A model generated the notes under the pieces. That model was given only the letters and a program-made list of their open reading frames with translations, had not been told where the DNA came from and made no database searches. The position numbers and the translations under genes are program-made. From positions 1,109,501 through 1,173,500 of the forward strand of contig NZ_CP087176.1 in the NCBI RefSeq assembly GCF_024748695.1: 64,000 nucleotides of DNA. The letters run 5' to 3'. Source of the DNA: Pseudomonas sp. B21-040 (GTDB taxonomy: Bacteria > Pseudomonadota > Gammaproteobacteria > Pseudomonadales > Pseudomonadaceae). Below are positions 28,704 to 37,954 of the stretch, piece by piece; position 1 is the stretch's first letter, and the number at the start of each line of letters is the position of its first letter.

Positions 28704-29672
28704 TCACTGCCCGGCCTGATGCTCGAAAAAGGCCCGGGTCTCTTCCAGATAGGCGCCGCGACTTTCCGGATCGAGCCAGGCCGCATAGGCCTCGCTCAAA
28801 TGATCGCGCGGCATTTTGCGCAGCAATTGGTTGATCTCGACGATGGCCTGCCGACCCTTGGGAGTGTCGGTGCAACCGATGTAGCCGGAGAGGTATTTGC
28901 CGGTGCCGCGAATCGGATAGAACTGCAATTCATCTTCCGCTATCCCTTGCTGTTGGGCCTGATAGCGGATTTCCGGGCGGTAGCCCAACAACAGTCGCAA
29001 GCGCCCCAGGCGTTGCATTTGCAACAGACTGCCCAAGGCGTCGTTTCCGTAGTGCAACGTCAACGCACCGGGCGGTGCTTGTTTGAGCAATGCATCGAGG
29101 TATTCGCCGTAGTTGCGCTCGGCAATAATCCCCAGCTTCTCGCGACCACTGGCCAGCAGGGCAGCCAGGTCTACTTCAGCGTCCCGAATAAAGGGCTCCA
29201 GCACCGGCTGATCTATCCGTCTGACCGCCAAACCATTGCTCATGGCCCGAAAAACCGGGAGGGAAAATGCGATCCAGCTTTCACGCTCCTTGCTCCAGTT
29301 CAACGCCGCATCGCAGGTCAGGGACGGCTCGTGGAGCATTTGCAAGCCGCGAGCGCGATTGACCCGCATGACGGTGTGTTCGTATTGCGGCATGCCGGCG
29401 ATCAATAGAGGCAACAGCTGATCGATGACGCCTTGACCTTTTTTCGGTCCTTCGAAAATGGTCAGGGGCGGTAGATCTCGCATCAACCAGACCAGGGTTT
29501 CCCTGGGTTGTGCCATCGCCGATGAGACCAGGCCGCCGAGCAGAAATATCAACAGCAACGCGCCTGTCACCCGCGCGTCGGACGACGTGCGAGGTCTAAA
29601 GGGCAACGCAAGCAGGCGCCTCAGCTTAGATAGCTCCGTCTTTGCGCAGTTGTGCGATCTGCGTCGCGTCAT
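28704..29672 (-). CDS. Periplasmic substrate-binding-like protein, TIGR02285 type
   Basis: Contains a hydrophobic signal (TGALLLIFLLGGLVSSAMA) followed by a binding-protein-like domain with ETLVWLMRDLPPLTIFEGPKKG. This is the pattern of the TIGR02285 family, distantly related to extracellular solute-binding proteins family 3. No transporter genes are adjacent and the ligand is unknown. The start is uncertain. ATG 29672 has AGGAA upstream but overlaps the CoA-transferase gene by 47 bases. GTG 29570 would give a shorter signal peptide with no basic residues and no ribosome site. A TTG between them is also possible. Confidence 0.7.
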   Translation of the reverse strand: MTRRRSHNCAKTELSKLRRLLALPFRPRTSSDARVTGALLLIFLLGGLVSSAMAQPRETLVWLMRDLPPLTIFEGPKKGQGVIDQLLPLLIAGMPQYEHTVMRVNRARGLQMLHEPSLTCDAALNWSKERESWIAFSLPVFRAMSNGLAVRRIDQPVLEPFIRDAEVDLAALLASGREKLGIIAERNYGEYLDALLKQAPPGALTLHYGNDALGSLLQMQRLGRLRLLLGYRPEIRYQAQQQGIAEDELQFYPIRGTGKYLSGYIGCTDTPKGRQAIVEINQLLRKMPRDHLSEAYAAWLDPESRGAYLEETRAFFEHQAGQ

Positions 29673-30825
29673 AGCCAAGTTCCTGGAGTACCTGTGCGTT
29701 GTGCTCGCCCAGTTGCGGCCCAACCCATTGCGAAGTGCCGGGTGTCTCTGAGAGTTTCGGCACGATTCCCGGCATCTTGAAATCTTTGCCGTCCGGAAGC
29801 TTGGCCTGCAGGAACATTTCCCGGGCCAGGTACTGCGGATCGCTGAACATGTCTTCGGCACTGAAGATCCGGCTGGCCGGAACGTCGGCCTGATTCAGCT
29901 GTTCGATAACCGTGTCCAGCGGCAGTGAGTTGACCCAGCGATCGATCACGCCATAAATTTCGTCGCGACGGCTGTCACGCCCGTCATTGCTGGCCAGCAC
30001 CGGGTCATTGGCCAGGTCTTCGCGGCCGATGATCAGCATGAACCGTTTAAAAATCGCATCGCCGTTGGCGCCGATCTGCACATGTTTGCCGTCGGCGCTG
30101 GTGTGGATCGAGGAGGGCGTGATGCCCGGCATGATGTTGCCGGTGCGTTCGCGAATGAAACCAAACACATCGAACTCCGGCACCATGCTTTCCATCATGG
30201 CAAAGATCGCTTCGTACAGCGCCACGTCGACCACTTGGCCGAGACCGCCGTTCACTTCGCGATGACGCAGGGCCATCAGTGCGCCGATCACGCCCCAGAG
30301 CGCCGCGATCGAGTCGCCGATGGAAATCCCGGTGCGTACCGGTGGTCGGTCTTCGAAACCGGTGATATAGCGCAAACCGCCCATGGATTCGCCAACCGCG
30401 CCAAAACCTGGCTGGTCTTTCATCGGCCCGGTCTGACCGAAGCCGGAGAGACGCACCATCACCAGTTTCGGGTTCAGCGCGTGCAAGGTCTCCCAGCCGA
30501 GGCCCAGTTTTTCCAGCACGCCAGGGCGGAAATTCTCGATCAGGATGTCGGCTTCGCCCAGCAACTTTTTCAGAATCGCCAGGCCGTCAGGGTGTTTCAG
30601 GTTTAGTGTCAGGGATTTTTTGTTGCGCGCCTGAACGAACCACCACAGCGAAGTGCCTTCGTACAGTTTTCGCCATTTACGCAACGGATCGCCGCCGTCG
30701 GGGGATTCGATCTTGATCACTTCAGCGCCAAACTCGCCGCAAATGCGTGAGGCAAACGGCCCGGCGATCAGCGTACCCAATTCAATGACTTTCAAACCTG
30801 AGAGCGGTTTTCCTGTAAGCGGCAT
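29626..30825 (-). CDS. CaiB/BaiF family (class III) CoA transferase
   Basis: 399 residues of the formyl-CoA:oxalate CoA-transferase fold. It moves CoA between carboxylic acids through an aspartyl-CoA thioester. The catalytic Asp is D171 in RTGISIGDSIAAL, which aligns with D169 of formyl-CoA transferase. The start LSGLKVIELGTLIAGPFASR and the GFGQTGPMKDQPGF segment are typical. ATG 30825 has AGGA seven bases away. The frame upstream to 30909 is leader. The substrate acid cannot be assigned, since there is no ligase or dehydrogenase next to it. Confidence 0.88.
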   Translation of the reverse strand: MPLTGKPLSGLKVIELGTLIAGPFASRICGEFGAEVIKIESPDGGDPLRKWRKLYEGTSLWWFVQARNKKSLTLNLKHPDGLAILKKLLGEADILIENFRPGVLEKLGLGWETLHALNPKLVMVRLSGFGQTGPMKDQPGFGAVGESMGGLRYITGFEDRPPVRTGISIGDSIAALWGVIGALMALRHREVNGGLGQVVDVALYEAIFAMMESMVPEFDVFGFIRERTGNIMPGITPSSIHTSADGKHVQIGANGDAIFKRFMLIIGREDLANDPVLASNDGRDSRRDEIYGVIDRWVNSLPLDTVIEQLNQADVPASRIFSAEDMFSDPQYLAREMFLQAKLPDGKDFKMPGIVPKLSETPGTSQWVGPQLGEHNAQVLQELGYDATQIAQLRKDGAI

Positions 30826-30972
30826 GCGGGATCCTGTAGGACAAAGGCTGAGCGGATACAGCGTTTTAACATAGCCGAACGTCAGACGACCAAGGTTCAT
30901 CGCCTTCAATTCGTTGATTGCCTACAGCATCGGTTAGACTTGCCGCCTTTCCTCGTATCAAGAAGCCCGTTC

Positions 30973-31515
30973 ATGGCCCAGCCGTCCACGACCTACAAGT
31001 TTGAACTGAACCTCACCGACCTCGACCGCAGCGTTTACCAGACTGTGAAGCAGACCATCGCCCGTCACCCTTCGGAAACCGAAGAGCGCATGACCGTGCG
31101 GCTGCTGGCCTACGCCTTCTGGTACAACGAGCAGCTGTCATTTGGTCGTGGTCTGTCAGACGTGGATGAACCCGCTCTGTGGGAAAAGAGCCTGGACGAC
31201 CGTGTCCTGCACTGGATCGAAGTCGGTCAGCCAGATGCCGATCGCCTGACCTGGTGCTCGCGTCGCACCGAACGCACCAGCCTGCTGGCCTACGGCAGCC
31301 TGCGTGTCTGGGAAACCAAAGTGATCCCGGCGATCAAAACCCTGAAAAACGTCAACATCGCCGCCGTGCCGCAGGAAGTCCTGGAAACCCTGGCCAAGGA
31401 CATGCCACGCGTTATCAAGTGGGACGTGATGATCAGCGAAGGGACGATTTTCGTGACCGACGACCGTGGTCAGCACGAAGTCCAGTTGCAATGGCTGCAA
31501 GGTGAGCGCGGCTGA
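30973..31515 (+). CDS. yaeQ: YaeQ family protein
   Basis: 180 residues, full length for YaeQ, a PD-(D/E)XK-like fold protein. The N-terminus YKFELNLTDLDRSVYQTVKQTIARHPSET and the DEPALWEKSLDDRVLHWIEVGQPD segment are conserved. The biochemical role is not established. E. coli YaeQ was once linked to suppression of RfaH loss. ATG 30973 gives the family start MAQPSTTYKFE. recJ follows 55 bases later. Confidence 0.88.
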   Translation: MAQPSTTYKFELNLTDLDRSVYQTVKQTIARHPSETEERMTVRLLAYAFWYNEQLSFGRGLSDVDEPALWEKSLDDRVLHWIEVGQPDADRLTWCSRRTERTSLLAYGSLRVWETKVIPAIKTLKNVNIAAVPQEVLETLAKDMPRVIKWDVMISEGTIFVTDDRGQHEVQLQWLQGERG

Positions 31516-31570
31516 TCCTGCGCCGACACCCGATTAATCCCACGTATTCAAGAGAAGCCTCCGTCACCCC

Positions 31571-33280
31571 ATGCGTATCGATCCTCGCCAACTGCCTGCC
31601 ACTCTGCCATTTCTCGGTGATCTGCCACCGCTGCTGACCCGCCTGTACGCGGCGCGGGGCGTGCTCACCGAGGCTGAACTGGACAAGAGCCTGGCGCGGC
31701 TGATTCCGTTCCAACAGCTCAAAGGCATCGATGCCGCCGTGGATTTGCTGGTGACGGCGCTGGAGCAGCGGCAGCGGATTCTGATCGTCGGCGACTTCGA
31801 CGCCGATGGCGCGACGGCCAGTACCGTGGGCGTGTTGGGGTTGCGCCTGCTGGGCGCCGCTCATGTCGACTACCTGGTGCCGAACCGTTTTGAGTATGGC
31901 TACGGCCTGACACCGGAAATCGTCGAAGTGGCGTTGACCCGTTCGCCACAGCTGCTGATTACCGTGGACAACGGGATCTCCAGCGTCGAAGGTGTCGCGG
32001 CGGCGAAGCAGCATGGCCTGAACGTGCTGGTTACCGATCACCACTTACCGGGCGATGAACTGCCGCTGGCCGATGCCATCGTCAACCCGAACCAGCCAGG
32101 GTGCGAGTTTCCGAGCAAGGCGCTGGCCGGCGTCGGGGTGATTTTTTATGTGCTGATGGCCCTTCGCGCCCGTCTGCGCAGCCTCGGGTGGTACGAGAGC
32201 CGCCCGCAGCCAAACATCGGTGAACTGCTCGACCTGGTGGCGCTGGGCAGCGTTGCCGACGTGGTGCCGCTGGATGCCAACAACCGGATTTTGGTGCACC
32301 AGGGCCTGGAGCGAATTCGCGCCGGACGTGCCCGGCCGGGAATCAAGGCCATCCTGGAAGTGGCCAAGCGCGAACCTGCACGCATCACCTCCACGGATTT
32401 GGGCTTCATTGTCGGCCCGCGCCTGAACGCGGCAGGGCGGCTGGACGACATGAGCCTGGGTATCGAATGCCTGCTCACCGAAGACGCGGGAATGGCGCGG
32501 GAAATGGCCGTCCAGCTGGATGGCATGAACCAGGACCGCAAATCCATCGAGCAGGGCATGCAGCGTGAAGCGCTGGCGCAACTGAAGGATTTGCCGGTCG
32601 AGTCGATGCCGTTCGGCTTATGCCTGTTCGACCCCGAATGGCACCAAGGGGTCATCGGGATCCTTGCTTCGCGTATGAAAGAGCGCTATTTCCGTCCGAC
32701 GATCGCCTTTGCCGATGCGGGCGATGGTTTGCTCAAGGGCTCGGGGCGTTCGGTTCAGGGCTTCCACATTCGCGACGCGTTGAGCGTGGTGGCAGCGCAG
32801 CATCCGAACCTGATCAGCAAATACGGCGGTCATGCCATGGCGGCTGGCCTGACGCTGCCGGAAGCGAATTTTCCGCTGTTCGCCGAGGCCTTTGACGCCG
32901 AAGTGCGGCGACAATTGCGTGAAGAAGACCTGACCGGGCGCCTGCTGTCGGACGGCACGCTGGCGGTCGAAGAGTTCCACCTCGAGCTGGCGCGTGCCCT
33001 GCGACATGCCGGTCCTTGGGGGCAGCACTTCCCGGAGCCATTGTTCCATGGCGTGTTCCAATTGGTCGAGCAGCGCGTGGTCGGCGAACGTCACCTCAAA
33101 GTGGTACTGAAAAGCGAATGCGGTTCGGTCAAACTCGACGGTATCGCCTTCGGCGTCGACCGCGATATTTGGCCGAACCCGACCATCAAGTGGGTGGAAT
33201 TGGCCTACAAGCTCGACCTCAACGAGTTCCGTGGCAACGAAACCGTTCAGCTGATGATTGTCCACATCGAACCGCGTTGA
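31571..33280 (+). CDS. recJ: Single-strand DNA exonuclease RecJ
   Basis: 569-residue 5'-3' ssDNA exonuclease used in RecF repair and mismatch repair. The DHH-family metal motifs are visible: GDFDADGATAST, VDNGIS, TDHHLPGDELP (the DHH motif itself) and DLVALGSVADVVPL. The DHHA1 part has SGRSVQGFHIRDAL and YGGHAMAAGLTLP. The C-terminal OB domain is complete. Length is normal. Confidence 0.97.
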   Translation: MRIDPRQLPATLPFLGDLPPLLTRLYAARGVLTEAELDKSLARLIPFQQLKGIDAAVDLLVTALEQRQRILIVGDFDADGATASTVGVLGLRLLGAAHVDYLVPNRFEYGYGLTPEIVEVALTRSPQLLITVDNGISSVEGVAAAKQHGLNVLVTDHHLPGDELPLADAIVNPNQPGCEFPSKALAGVGVIFYVLMALRARLRSLGWYESRPQPNIGELLDLVALGSVADVVPLDANNRILVHQGLERIRAGRARPGIKAILEVAKREPARITSTDLGFIVGPRLNAAGRLDDMSLGIECLLTEDAGMAREMAVQLDGMNQDRKSIEQGMQREALAQLKDLPVESMPFGLCLFDPEWHQGVIGILASRMKERYFRPTIAFADAGDGLLKGSGRSVQGFHIRDALSVVAAQHPNLISKYGGHAMAAGLTLPEANFPLFAEAFDAEVRRQLREEDLTGRLLSDGTLAVEEFHLELARALRHAGPWGQHFPEPLFHGVFQLVEQRVVGERHLKVVLKSECGSVKLDGIAFGVDRDIWPNPTIKWVELAYKLDLNEFRGNETVQLMIVHIEPR

Positions 33281-33284
33281 CTCC

Positions 33285-33304
33285 ATCGCGGGCTTGCCCG
33301 CGAT
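33285..33304. repeat. Single REP-like unit (type B)
   Basis: Perfect palindrome ATCGCGGGC TT GCCCGCGAT right after the recJ stop. It is the same core as one arm of the pair at 1500-1589, but without a partner. Confidence 0.8.
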
Positions 33305-33504
33305 AGCAAACTTTCTGACCCCCAATTCATCTGAACCCTCCCTCATCCCCCGATGTCGACTAGGCTCTAATCACTGCTTGATTATCCTTGTGACGTCTTG
33401 TCGAATTTTTTGCCCGCGGGGGCGGGTGCTGCGCCTTTTTCATGTCACTCGTCGACTTTTCAAACAGAACCCTGGAGCCTGCCCACTGATACGAGAGGTG
33501 ACCC

Positions 33505-34611
33505 ATGAGTCTGCTGCTTGAACCCTATACCCTGCGTCAATTGACCCTGCTCAACCGTATTGCGGTCTCTCCGATGTGCCAGTACTCCAGCGTCGATGGG
33601 CTGGCCAATGACTGGCACCTCGTCCACCTCGGCAGTCGCGCTGTCGGCGGTGCCGGCCTGGTGTTTACCGAAGCCACGGCGGTCACCGCCGACGGGCGCA
33701 TCACCGACCAGGACCTCGGCCTGTGGAACGACGAACAGATCGAACCCCTGCAACGCATCACGCGCTTTATCGCCGCCCAGGGATCTGTGGCCGGTATCCA
33801 GTTGGCGCACGCCGGGCGCAAGGCCAGCACCCATCGGCCGTGGCTCGGCAAACATGGCAGCGTCAAGCCCGAAGACGGTGGCTGGGTGCCGGTGGGGCCT
33901 TCGACGATTGCATTTGACCCGCAGCACACCCACCCACGGCAGCTCGATGAAAGCGAGATCGCCGAGGTCGTCCAGGCTTTTGTTGACTCGGCCCGGCGCG
34001 CACTGACCGCTGGTTTCAAAGTGGTCGAAATACACGCCGCCCACGGTTACCTGTTGCATCAATTTCTTTCGCCCCTGAGCAATCAGCGACGCGATCAATT
34101 TGGCGGTTCGTTCGAGAACCGGATTCGGCTGGTGCTGCAAGTCACTGAAGCGGTGCGTGCGGTATGGCCTGAAGAGCTGCCGCTGTTCGTGCGGGTGTCG
34201 GCTACCGATTGGGTGGAAGACGGCTGGAACCCGGATGAAACGGTAGAGCTGGCGCGACGCCTCAAGGCGTTGGGCGTGGACCTGATTGACGTTTCCTCGG
34301 GCGGTACGGCAGCCAATGCCGAAATTCCGACAGGGCCCGGTTATCAAACCCGCTTCGCTGAGCGTGTGCGCAAGGAGTCGGGCATTGCCACTGGCACGGT
34401 TGGAATGATTACCGAGCCGGCGCAGGCCGAGCACATTTTGCGCACCTGTCAGGCGGACATCATCTTCCTGGCCCGTGAGTTGTTGCGCGACCCGTATTGG
34501 CCGCTGCATGCCGATGATGACCTGGGTGGACGCAAGGCCATCTGGCCGGCGCAATACCAACGCGCGACCCATCGGGAGCAGCCGATTCATGAGTCGGATT
34601 TGCGTGACTGA
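33505..34611 (+). CDS. Old yellow enzyme, XenA/YqjM-like NADH:flavin oxidoreductase
   Basis: 368-residue FMN-dependent ene-reductase. It shows the thermophilic-like/YqjM subclass features: C25 in VSPMCQYSS tunes the flavin, Y27 follows, and the catalytic pair H177/H180 with Y182 lies in VEIHAAHGYLLHQFLSP. SNQRRDQFGGSFENR is the family signature. P. putida XenA (xenobiotic reductase) is the closest type known to me, acting on enones, nitrate esters and similar. The physiological substrate is unknown. The gene stands alone, with a terminator directly downstream. Confidence 0.88.
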   Translation: MSLLLEPYTLRQLTLLNRIAVSPMCQYSSVDGLANDWHLVHLGSRAVGGAGLVFTEATAVTADGRITDQDLGLWNDEQIEPLQRITRFIAAQGSVAGIQLAHAGRKASTHRPWLGKHGSVKPEDGGWVPVGPSTIAFDPQHTHPRQLDESEIAEVVQAFVDSARRALTAGFKVVEIHAAHGYLLHQFLSPLSNQRRDQFGGSFENRIRLVLQVTEAVRAVWPEELPLFVRVSATDWVEDGWNPDETVELARRLKALGVDLIDVSSGGTAANAEIPTGPGYQTRFAERVRKESGIATGTVGMITEPAQAEHILRTCQADIIFLARELLRDPYWPLHADDDLGGRKAIWPAQYQRATHREQPIHESDLRD

Positions 34612-34627
34612 TTGACGCTGTAAAACC

Positions 34628-34662
34628 AAAAAGCCCCGGTCGAGTTGACTGGGGCTTTTGCG
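34628..34662 (+). terminator. Terminator after the XenA-like gene
   Basis: Stem AAAAGCCCC / GGGGCTTTT (within 34628-34659) with a 13-base loop that can pair further, and poly-A/poly-T flanks. It can work in both directions. Confidence 0.8.
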
Positions 34663-34726
34663 TTTCTGTGCACTGAGGTTTGTTGTCTGTCAGGCCCTCA
34701 TCGCGAGCCCAGACAACCATTAACTG

Positions 34727-36352
34727 TCAGGTGTACTTACGCTTATCCGGCGCCGGCGGGAAATACTGATACAACCAGGTTTCACTCAACGTCCGGTCAT
34801 TGGTTCGAATGAACAACCGCAGCTCCACCGGCTCGACGCTGTCATTGGTCGGGAACCAGTCGAAGGTGATGCGGTAACCCTTGATGTCATCGAGCACCAG
34901 CACGTTGAAATCCTTCACCTGCCCGTTCGAGCACGTCACCACCGGCTCGATCCCGGCACCTTCGGGCAAGCGATCGAGGCCGCCGCCGGTGAAGTCCACG
35001 GCAAAACGCCGCGCCCAGACTTCGGGGTAGTGCTCGCCCGGCGCCCAGCCCTCGGTGAAGCCGCCCATGCCCGAGCGGGTGGCGTTGACCCGAGCCAATG
35101 GCGTGCCGACCGGTGGCAGCGCGCTCCAGTACAGCTTGTAGCCATAGTTCAGGGAGTCACCGGCCGCGACCGGTTTTTTCGGGGTCCAGAACGCGACGAT
35201 GTTATCCAGTGTCTCACCGGTCGTAGGAATTTCCAGCAGATCGATAGAGCCTTCGCCCCACGCGGTCGTAGGTTCTACCCACAGGCTCGGACGCTTGCTG
35301 TACCAGTCGACCGTGTCCTGATAGCTGGCGAATTCATGGTCCGTCTGCACCAGGCCGAAGCCTTTGGGATCGGTGTCGGCGAAGGCGTTGAATTGCAGTT
35401 TCGCCGGGTTGTTCAGTGGGCGGCAGATCCACTCGCCGTTACCGCGCCACATCGCCAGACGGTCCGAGTCGTGAATCTGCGGGTGAATGGTGTCGCACAT
35501 GCGCCGTTCATGGGTGCCACAGCTGAACATGCTGGTCATGGGCGCGATCCCCAGTTGCTCGATGGCAGTACGCGCGTTGACGTGGGCATCGACCGCCATG
35601 ACCACCTGATTGGCCTGGCAATCGATGTCAAAACGGTAAGCGCCGGTGGCGCTCGGCGAATCCAGCAGGGCATAGACCACAAAACGGGTGCTGTCCTTGT
35701 CCGGAGTCTCGAACCAGAACTTGGTGAAGTCCGGAAATTCCTCGCGCTTCTTTGCGTAGGTATCGATTGCCAGGCCGCGTGCCGACAGCCCGTATTGCCC
35801 GGTGCTATCCACCGCTCGGAAATAACTCGCGCCAAGGAAGGACAGCACATCGTGCCTGTCCAGCTCCGGGGCCTTGAACAGCTTGAACCCGGAAAACCCC
35901 AAATCGCCCGTCAGTTGTTTGGTGTCGACCGTGGTTTTTTCATAGTTGAACAGGGAAGGGCGGAAATGCACCTCGCGCGCCTGACGCGTCTTGGGATCGA
36001 CGCTGTACATGCGAACCGGCTGCTTGAACCCCATGCCGACGTGGAAAAACTGCACGTCCAGCTGACCGTTCAGGTCTTTCCACAGCGAATGGTTCGCGTC
36101 GTAGCGGATGGCGTTGAAATTCTGCGGCGTCATGGTCGCCAGCGTTGGCGGCAGCACCTGCTTGGTGTCCTGATAGCGGTTGCCGGCAAGTTGCTTGGCC
36201 TGAATTTTCAGTGCTTCGAAATCGAAGGCCTGGGCCTCGCCATCCGCTGTGCCATTGCCCGCCCAGGCGCGGGCGGCCAACAGGCCGGTGGCAGACAAAC
36301 CGGTGTAAGCCGCGATGGCCATGGACGCTTTGAGCAAGTTCCTGCGATGCAT
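34727..36352 (-). CDS. opgD: Glucan biosynthesis protein OpgD (MdoD)
   Basis: 541 residues. The Tat signal [17 protein letters not shown] has the twin arginine followed by a hydrophobic stretch and an Ala-rich cleavage site. The mature protein matches the MdoG/OpgD family, which shapes the backbone of osmoregulated periplasmic glucans. Conserved segments include [30 protein letters not shown] and [11 protein letters not shown]. The start is ATG 36352, giving MHRRNLLK. The upstream frame to 36442 would bury the Tat motif. Convergent with the XenA-like gene. Confidence 0.93.
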   Translation of the reverse strand: MHRRNLLKASMAIAAYTGLSATGLLAARAWAGNGTADGEAQAFDFEALKIQAKQLAGNRYQDTKQVLPPTLATMTPQNFNAIRYDANHSLWKDLNGQLDVQFFHVGMGFKQPVRMYSVDPKTRQAREVHFRPSLFNYEKTTVDTKQLTGDLGFSGFKLFKAPELDRHDVLSFLGASYFRAVDSTGQYGLSARGLAIDTYAKKREEFPDFTKFWFETPDKDSTRFVVYALLDSPSATGAYRFDIDCQANQVVMAVDAHVNARTAIEQLGIAPMTSMFSCGTHERRMCDTIHPQIHDSDRLAMWRGNGEWICRPLNNPAKLQFNAFADTDPKGFGLVQTDHEFASYQDTVDWYSKRPSLWVEPTTAWGEGSIDLLEIPTTGETLDNIVAFWTPKKPVAAGDSLNYGYKLYWSALPPVGTPLARVNATRSGMGGFTEGWAPGEHYPEVWARRFAVDFTGGGLDRLPEGAGIEPVVTCSNGQVKDFNVLVLDDIKGYRITFDWFPTNDSVEPVELRLFIRTNDRTLSETWLYQYFPPAPDKRKYT

Positions 36353-36744
36353 AAGTACAACCTGTCGTGAACAATCCCGCGCCGTTCCTGGCACGTGCTG
36401 GATCAAAAATATCGGTTCGGACATGCCTTCGGCCAAACGCAACGGACTTTAAACAGATGCCAAATAGCTTAAACCGTTCGATTGCAGACAAGAATTGATG
36501 GGTAACACTTTGTCAGTGCAGCAATGAAACAAGAAATGTCGGTGAAGTTTTCCGACAGTACTTTCTGATTTATAGGGCATTTCTGCTTTTTTTGACTAAT
36601 TACTCTAAAAATCGCTTTTCAGCGCGCAGATAGTTTCTATTCTGTGGTCATGACCGGTTTCTGCCCTTCAGGCCGGCGACTGATGAAGAGGAAAGGGCGA
36701 TGCGGTTTTTGAAGTTTCCACAGACCTATAGAAGGACATCGTCC
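36353..36744. other. Intergenic region between opgD and the small ORF
   Basis: 392 bases, AT-richer than the neighbours, holding the opgD leader on the minus strand and the leader of the 61-codon ORF on the plus strand. A candidate promoter lies at 36616-36644. I see no RNA gene and no repeat. Confidence 0.6.
36616..36644 (+). promoter_or_regulatory. Candidate promoter of the small ORF
   Basis: TTTTCA (36616-36621), 17-base spacer, TATTCT (36639-36644). Each box matches the sigma70 consensus at four of six positions. Confidence 0.35.
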
Positions 36745-36930
36745 ATGACGAAAGTACAAGGACTCACCGATATGTTAGGAATCCTTCCGTGCCTGGCGAG
36801 TGGCCGGCGAAGGCGTCGGCTCAGCCCGGATGAGCTGAAGTTGTTGCAACGGTATCGCGAGCTGTCGGAGAGCGACCGGATTGCGATGCGGTATCTGGTG
36901 GATGCGATGCGGAGTGTTTCGCGGTTTTGA
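36745..36930 (+). CDS. Small hypothetical protein, 61 residues
   Basis: Starts at ATG 36745 (MTKVQGLTDMLGILPCLASG). It has a basic run RRRRR near residue 21 and a helical C-terminus with LSPDELKLLQRYRELSESDR and a MRYLVDAMRSVSRF end. The C-terminal half resembles the dimerisation tail seen in some small phage or XRE-type regulators, but there is no helix-turn-helix here. An in-frame ATG at 36700 is an alternative start. A strong terminator directly after it supports expression. No function can be given. Confidence 0.6.
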   Translation: MTKVQGLTDMLGILPCLASGRRRRRLSPDELKLLQRYRELSESDRIAMRYLVDAMRSVSRF

Positions 36931-36960
36931 AGGTTTGAGATTAAGTCTTGTTGGAAAGCC

Positions 36961-36992
36961 AAGGGGCGGACTGTGAAGTCCGCCCCTTTTTC
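36961..36992 (+). terminator. Strong terminator after the small ORF
   Basis: A 12-base perfect stem AAGGGGCGGACT / AGTCCGCCCCTT with GTGA loop and a T tract. Its A/T flanks allow use from both sides. Confidence 0.9.
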
Positions 36993-37008
36993 ATCTTTTA
37001 CCCTGTCT

Positions 37009-37530
37009 TCAACTGCAAGTGCCCATGATCTTGAAGGGTCGTTGTACTTGCATCAGGTCAGGCATGTCCCGCCATTTGATCCAGGCTTGATGTTGTCAAT
37101 GCAGCAGCGGCACTGAGATGCCTGCCCATTGCAATGAACTCAGGCTTGGAATGTTATCCACAGCAGCTTTCGACTCACGCAGGGTAGGTATGACCTCGTT
37201 GCTCAGCCATTGGCGCAAGTTTCGGTTTTCCGGGACGAAATGGTGAACCAGCAGGGCGTACATCCCAGATTCGCTGACCATCAACGATTCAATGGTTTTG
37301 CCGTTCCTCAGCTACAAGACCTGTTGGCGCTGATCGGGATCGAGCTTCAGGGTGAGGCGTTGATCCAGAGGGCGGCCCATCAGGCGACCGAGGTCCTGGA
37401 CGCAGAACCAAGCCTGGTTGGCGTGCATGAAGGTGTGAAGAAAGCGGTTGTGGCGGGTGAAGACGGTTGGGGTGAAATGAGGATGGATTTTGGACGGATT
37501 TAGCGTGTGCTCAAGCATTTTCGACTCCAT
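37009..37530 (-). pseudogene. Bro-N domain (phage antirepressor-like) gene broken by two stop codons
   Basis: Read from ATG 37530 the frame gives MESKMLEHTLNPSKIH, then a Bro-N domain (FTRHNRFLHTF, WFCVQDLGRLMGRPL). It is interrupted by TAG at 37312-37314, after QRQQVL, and resumes in the same frame as LRNGKTIESLMVSESGMYALL and NLRQWLSNEVIPTLRES. A second in-frame stop, TGA at 37096-37098, falls where a Trp (LLHW-QHQAWIKWRDMPD) would be natural, and the frame ends at TGA 37009. Such proteins are phage or prophage DNA-binding regulators. There is no frameshift, only two nonsense codons, so decay looks recent. Confidence 0.75.
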
Positions 37531-37954
37531 GTTGAAAAGGAGCCGCCACTGATCCTTCGACAGATTTGGGTGGCGGACCGTGCGGCGTTCGAAGTCGGGA
37601 CATTCTCGATCAACATGAAGCCAAGAGGCCCGCGCCACACGGCCCACCATAAAGCGAAACTGATAGGCAAAAAATTGCCCCAGTTCATATGGGGGCGCGG
37701 ATGCGCCATGTTGATAGTGTTCCGGCTTCGACCCCGGGTCGCTGATTTGGCAGCGACGAGGTAAAGCCTATCTCTCAGGCGCTCGCGGCGCCAAGTCTAC
37801 TCTGGCGACGCATGCCGTAGGAATGGGGCTTTTAACTTGAAGGCTCGGGCTGTAGGAATTTCCTGTTTTTGCTTGAAATGCACTGATGCAGCATCCCAGC
37901 CCAGGTTTTTCCTATAGTTTTTTCGTTTTCAGGAACGAACTGCAGGTTTGCTAC
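37531..37954. other. Region between the Bro-N pseudogene and the RloA-like gene
   Basis: 424 bases. On the minus strand an open frame extends the Bro-N frame upstream, and another overlapping 69-codon frame (37500-37709, MAHPRPHMNWGNFLPISFAL) exists. Neither is recognised with confidence. A weak -10 TATAGT lies at 37913-37918 in front of the RloA-like gene. No tRNA or att-like direct repeat was found. Confidence 0.5.

Noticed and set aside
37500..37709. 69-codon minus-strand frame upstream of the Bro-N gene
   Set aside because: It overlaps the Bro-N frame, has no clear ribosome site, and the resemblance to small phage proteins is too weak to call a gene.
37700..37760. tRNA-like stretch with TTCGACCCCGG
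   Set aside because: No cloverleaf with acceptor and anticodon stems can be formed around it.
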